Positions 4,830-5,185 of a DNA stretch of 5,185 nucleotides are shown here, piece by piece (position 1 is the stretch's first letter; every line of letters starts with the position of its first letter). The stretch spans positions 1 through 5,185 of the forward strand of contig JAKACS010000301.1 of NCBI GenBank assembly GCA_021821235.1, read 5' to 3'. Source of the DNA: Bacillota bacterium. Its GTDB lineage: Bacteria > Bacillota > Bacilli > Bacillales_B > DSM-18226. Position numbers and translations under genes: made by a program. The notes beneath the pieces are model-generated. The model was not told where the DNA came from, ran no database searches, and saw nothing but the letters and a program-made list of their open reading frames with translations.

Positions 4830-5185
4830 ATGAATACATCTGGTTTTTTCGTTACAGGCGACCCGATGATTTATGGTGCAGATGCTTCCATTGTATTGGT
4901 CAGTGTTGCGATCATCTTTTATCTCACCTATTTTAAAAAATGGGGCTGGCTTTGGCGTGAATGGATTACAACTGTTGACCATAAAAAAATTGGAATCATG
5001 TACTTGATTGCGTCTTTATTGATGCTTTTCCGTGGTGGTATTGACGCGGTCTTAATGCGTCTTCAATTAGCCATGCCGGATAACAAATTTCTCACATCAG
5101 AGCATTATAATGAAATTTTTACAACCCACGGAACGATCATGATTTTGTTTATGGCGATGCCATTTATGTTTGCTTTATTTAACAT
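4830..5185 (+). CDS. qoxB: Menaquinol oxidase aa3 subunit I, N-terminal part (cut by window end)
   Basis: The first 118 residues of the catalytic subunit, usually about 650 residues, which carries both hemes and Cu(B) and reduces oxygen. The start is supported by AGGAGG (4814-4819), 10 bases before [12 protein letters not shown] (6-14), [15 protein letters not shown] (44-58) and the helix with [13 protein letters not shown] (67-79) are characteristic of Bacillus QoxB. Arg68 and Asp72 align with the quinol-site Arg71 and Asp75 of E. coli CyoB; His92 aligns with His98, while the Gln101 position is Glu95. His100 in FTTHGTIM is the expected low-spin heme ligand. Two membrane segments (about 20-35 and 54-67) and the start of a third (102-118) are present. 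Genes for subunits III and IV (qoxC, qoxD) are expected beyond the window. The frame is intact to the edge. Confidence 0.95.
   Translation, partial: MNTSGFFVTGDPMIYGADASIVLVSVAIIFYLTYFKKWGWLWREWITTVDHKKIGIMYLIASLLMLFRGGIDAVLMRLQLAMPDNKFLTSEHYNEIFTTHGTIMILFMAMPFMFALFN

Overview
The window reads as chromosomal DNA of a low-GC Gram-positive bacterium, most likely a Bacillaceae member. Shine-Dalgarno sites are strong and purine-rich, GTG/TTG starts appear plausible, intrinsic terminators are typical, and the recognisable proteins (an ABC-F protein close to Bacillus YfmM as I remember it, and QoxA/QoxB of the aa3-type menaquinol oxidase) resemble Bacillus proteins. No mobile element, CRISPR array, tRNA or rRNA was found. 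I did not find a clear new biological system; the novelty is in regulatory sites, one gene relic and two uncharacterised small genes.

Left part (1-1419). A nitronate monooxygenase/FabK-like flavoenzyme gene runs leftward and is cut by the window start. It has its own promoter, with a FadR-box-like inverted repeat on the predicted transcription start. The roughly 350 bp beyond it hold a start-less relic of a CHASE3-type sensor domain on the + strand. A leftward gene for a 91-residue soluble protein of unknown function follows. Its promoter carries a perfect TATAAT box next to a weak Fur-box-like sequence.

Middle part (1420-3576). A rightward gene encodes a complete ABC-F ATPase (two ATPase domains, no membrane part), a ribosome-acting translation factor family, closed by a strong intrinsic terminator. 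A separate rightward gene encodes a 109-residue exported or membrane-anchored protein that I do not recognise. Its own terminator overlaps its stop codon.

Right part (3577-5185). An AT-rich leader of about 320 bp, with two candidate promoters and several inverted repeats, precedes qoxA and the start of qoxB. These encode subunits II and I of a heme-copper menaquinol oxidase. QoxA is a lipoprotein without Cu(A) ligands and QoxB begins with conserved quinol-site and heme-ligand residues. Further qox genes probably follow outside the window. The units look independently transcribed; only qoxA and qoxB clearly form an operon.
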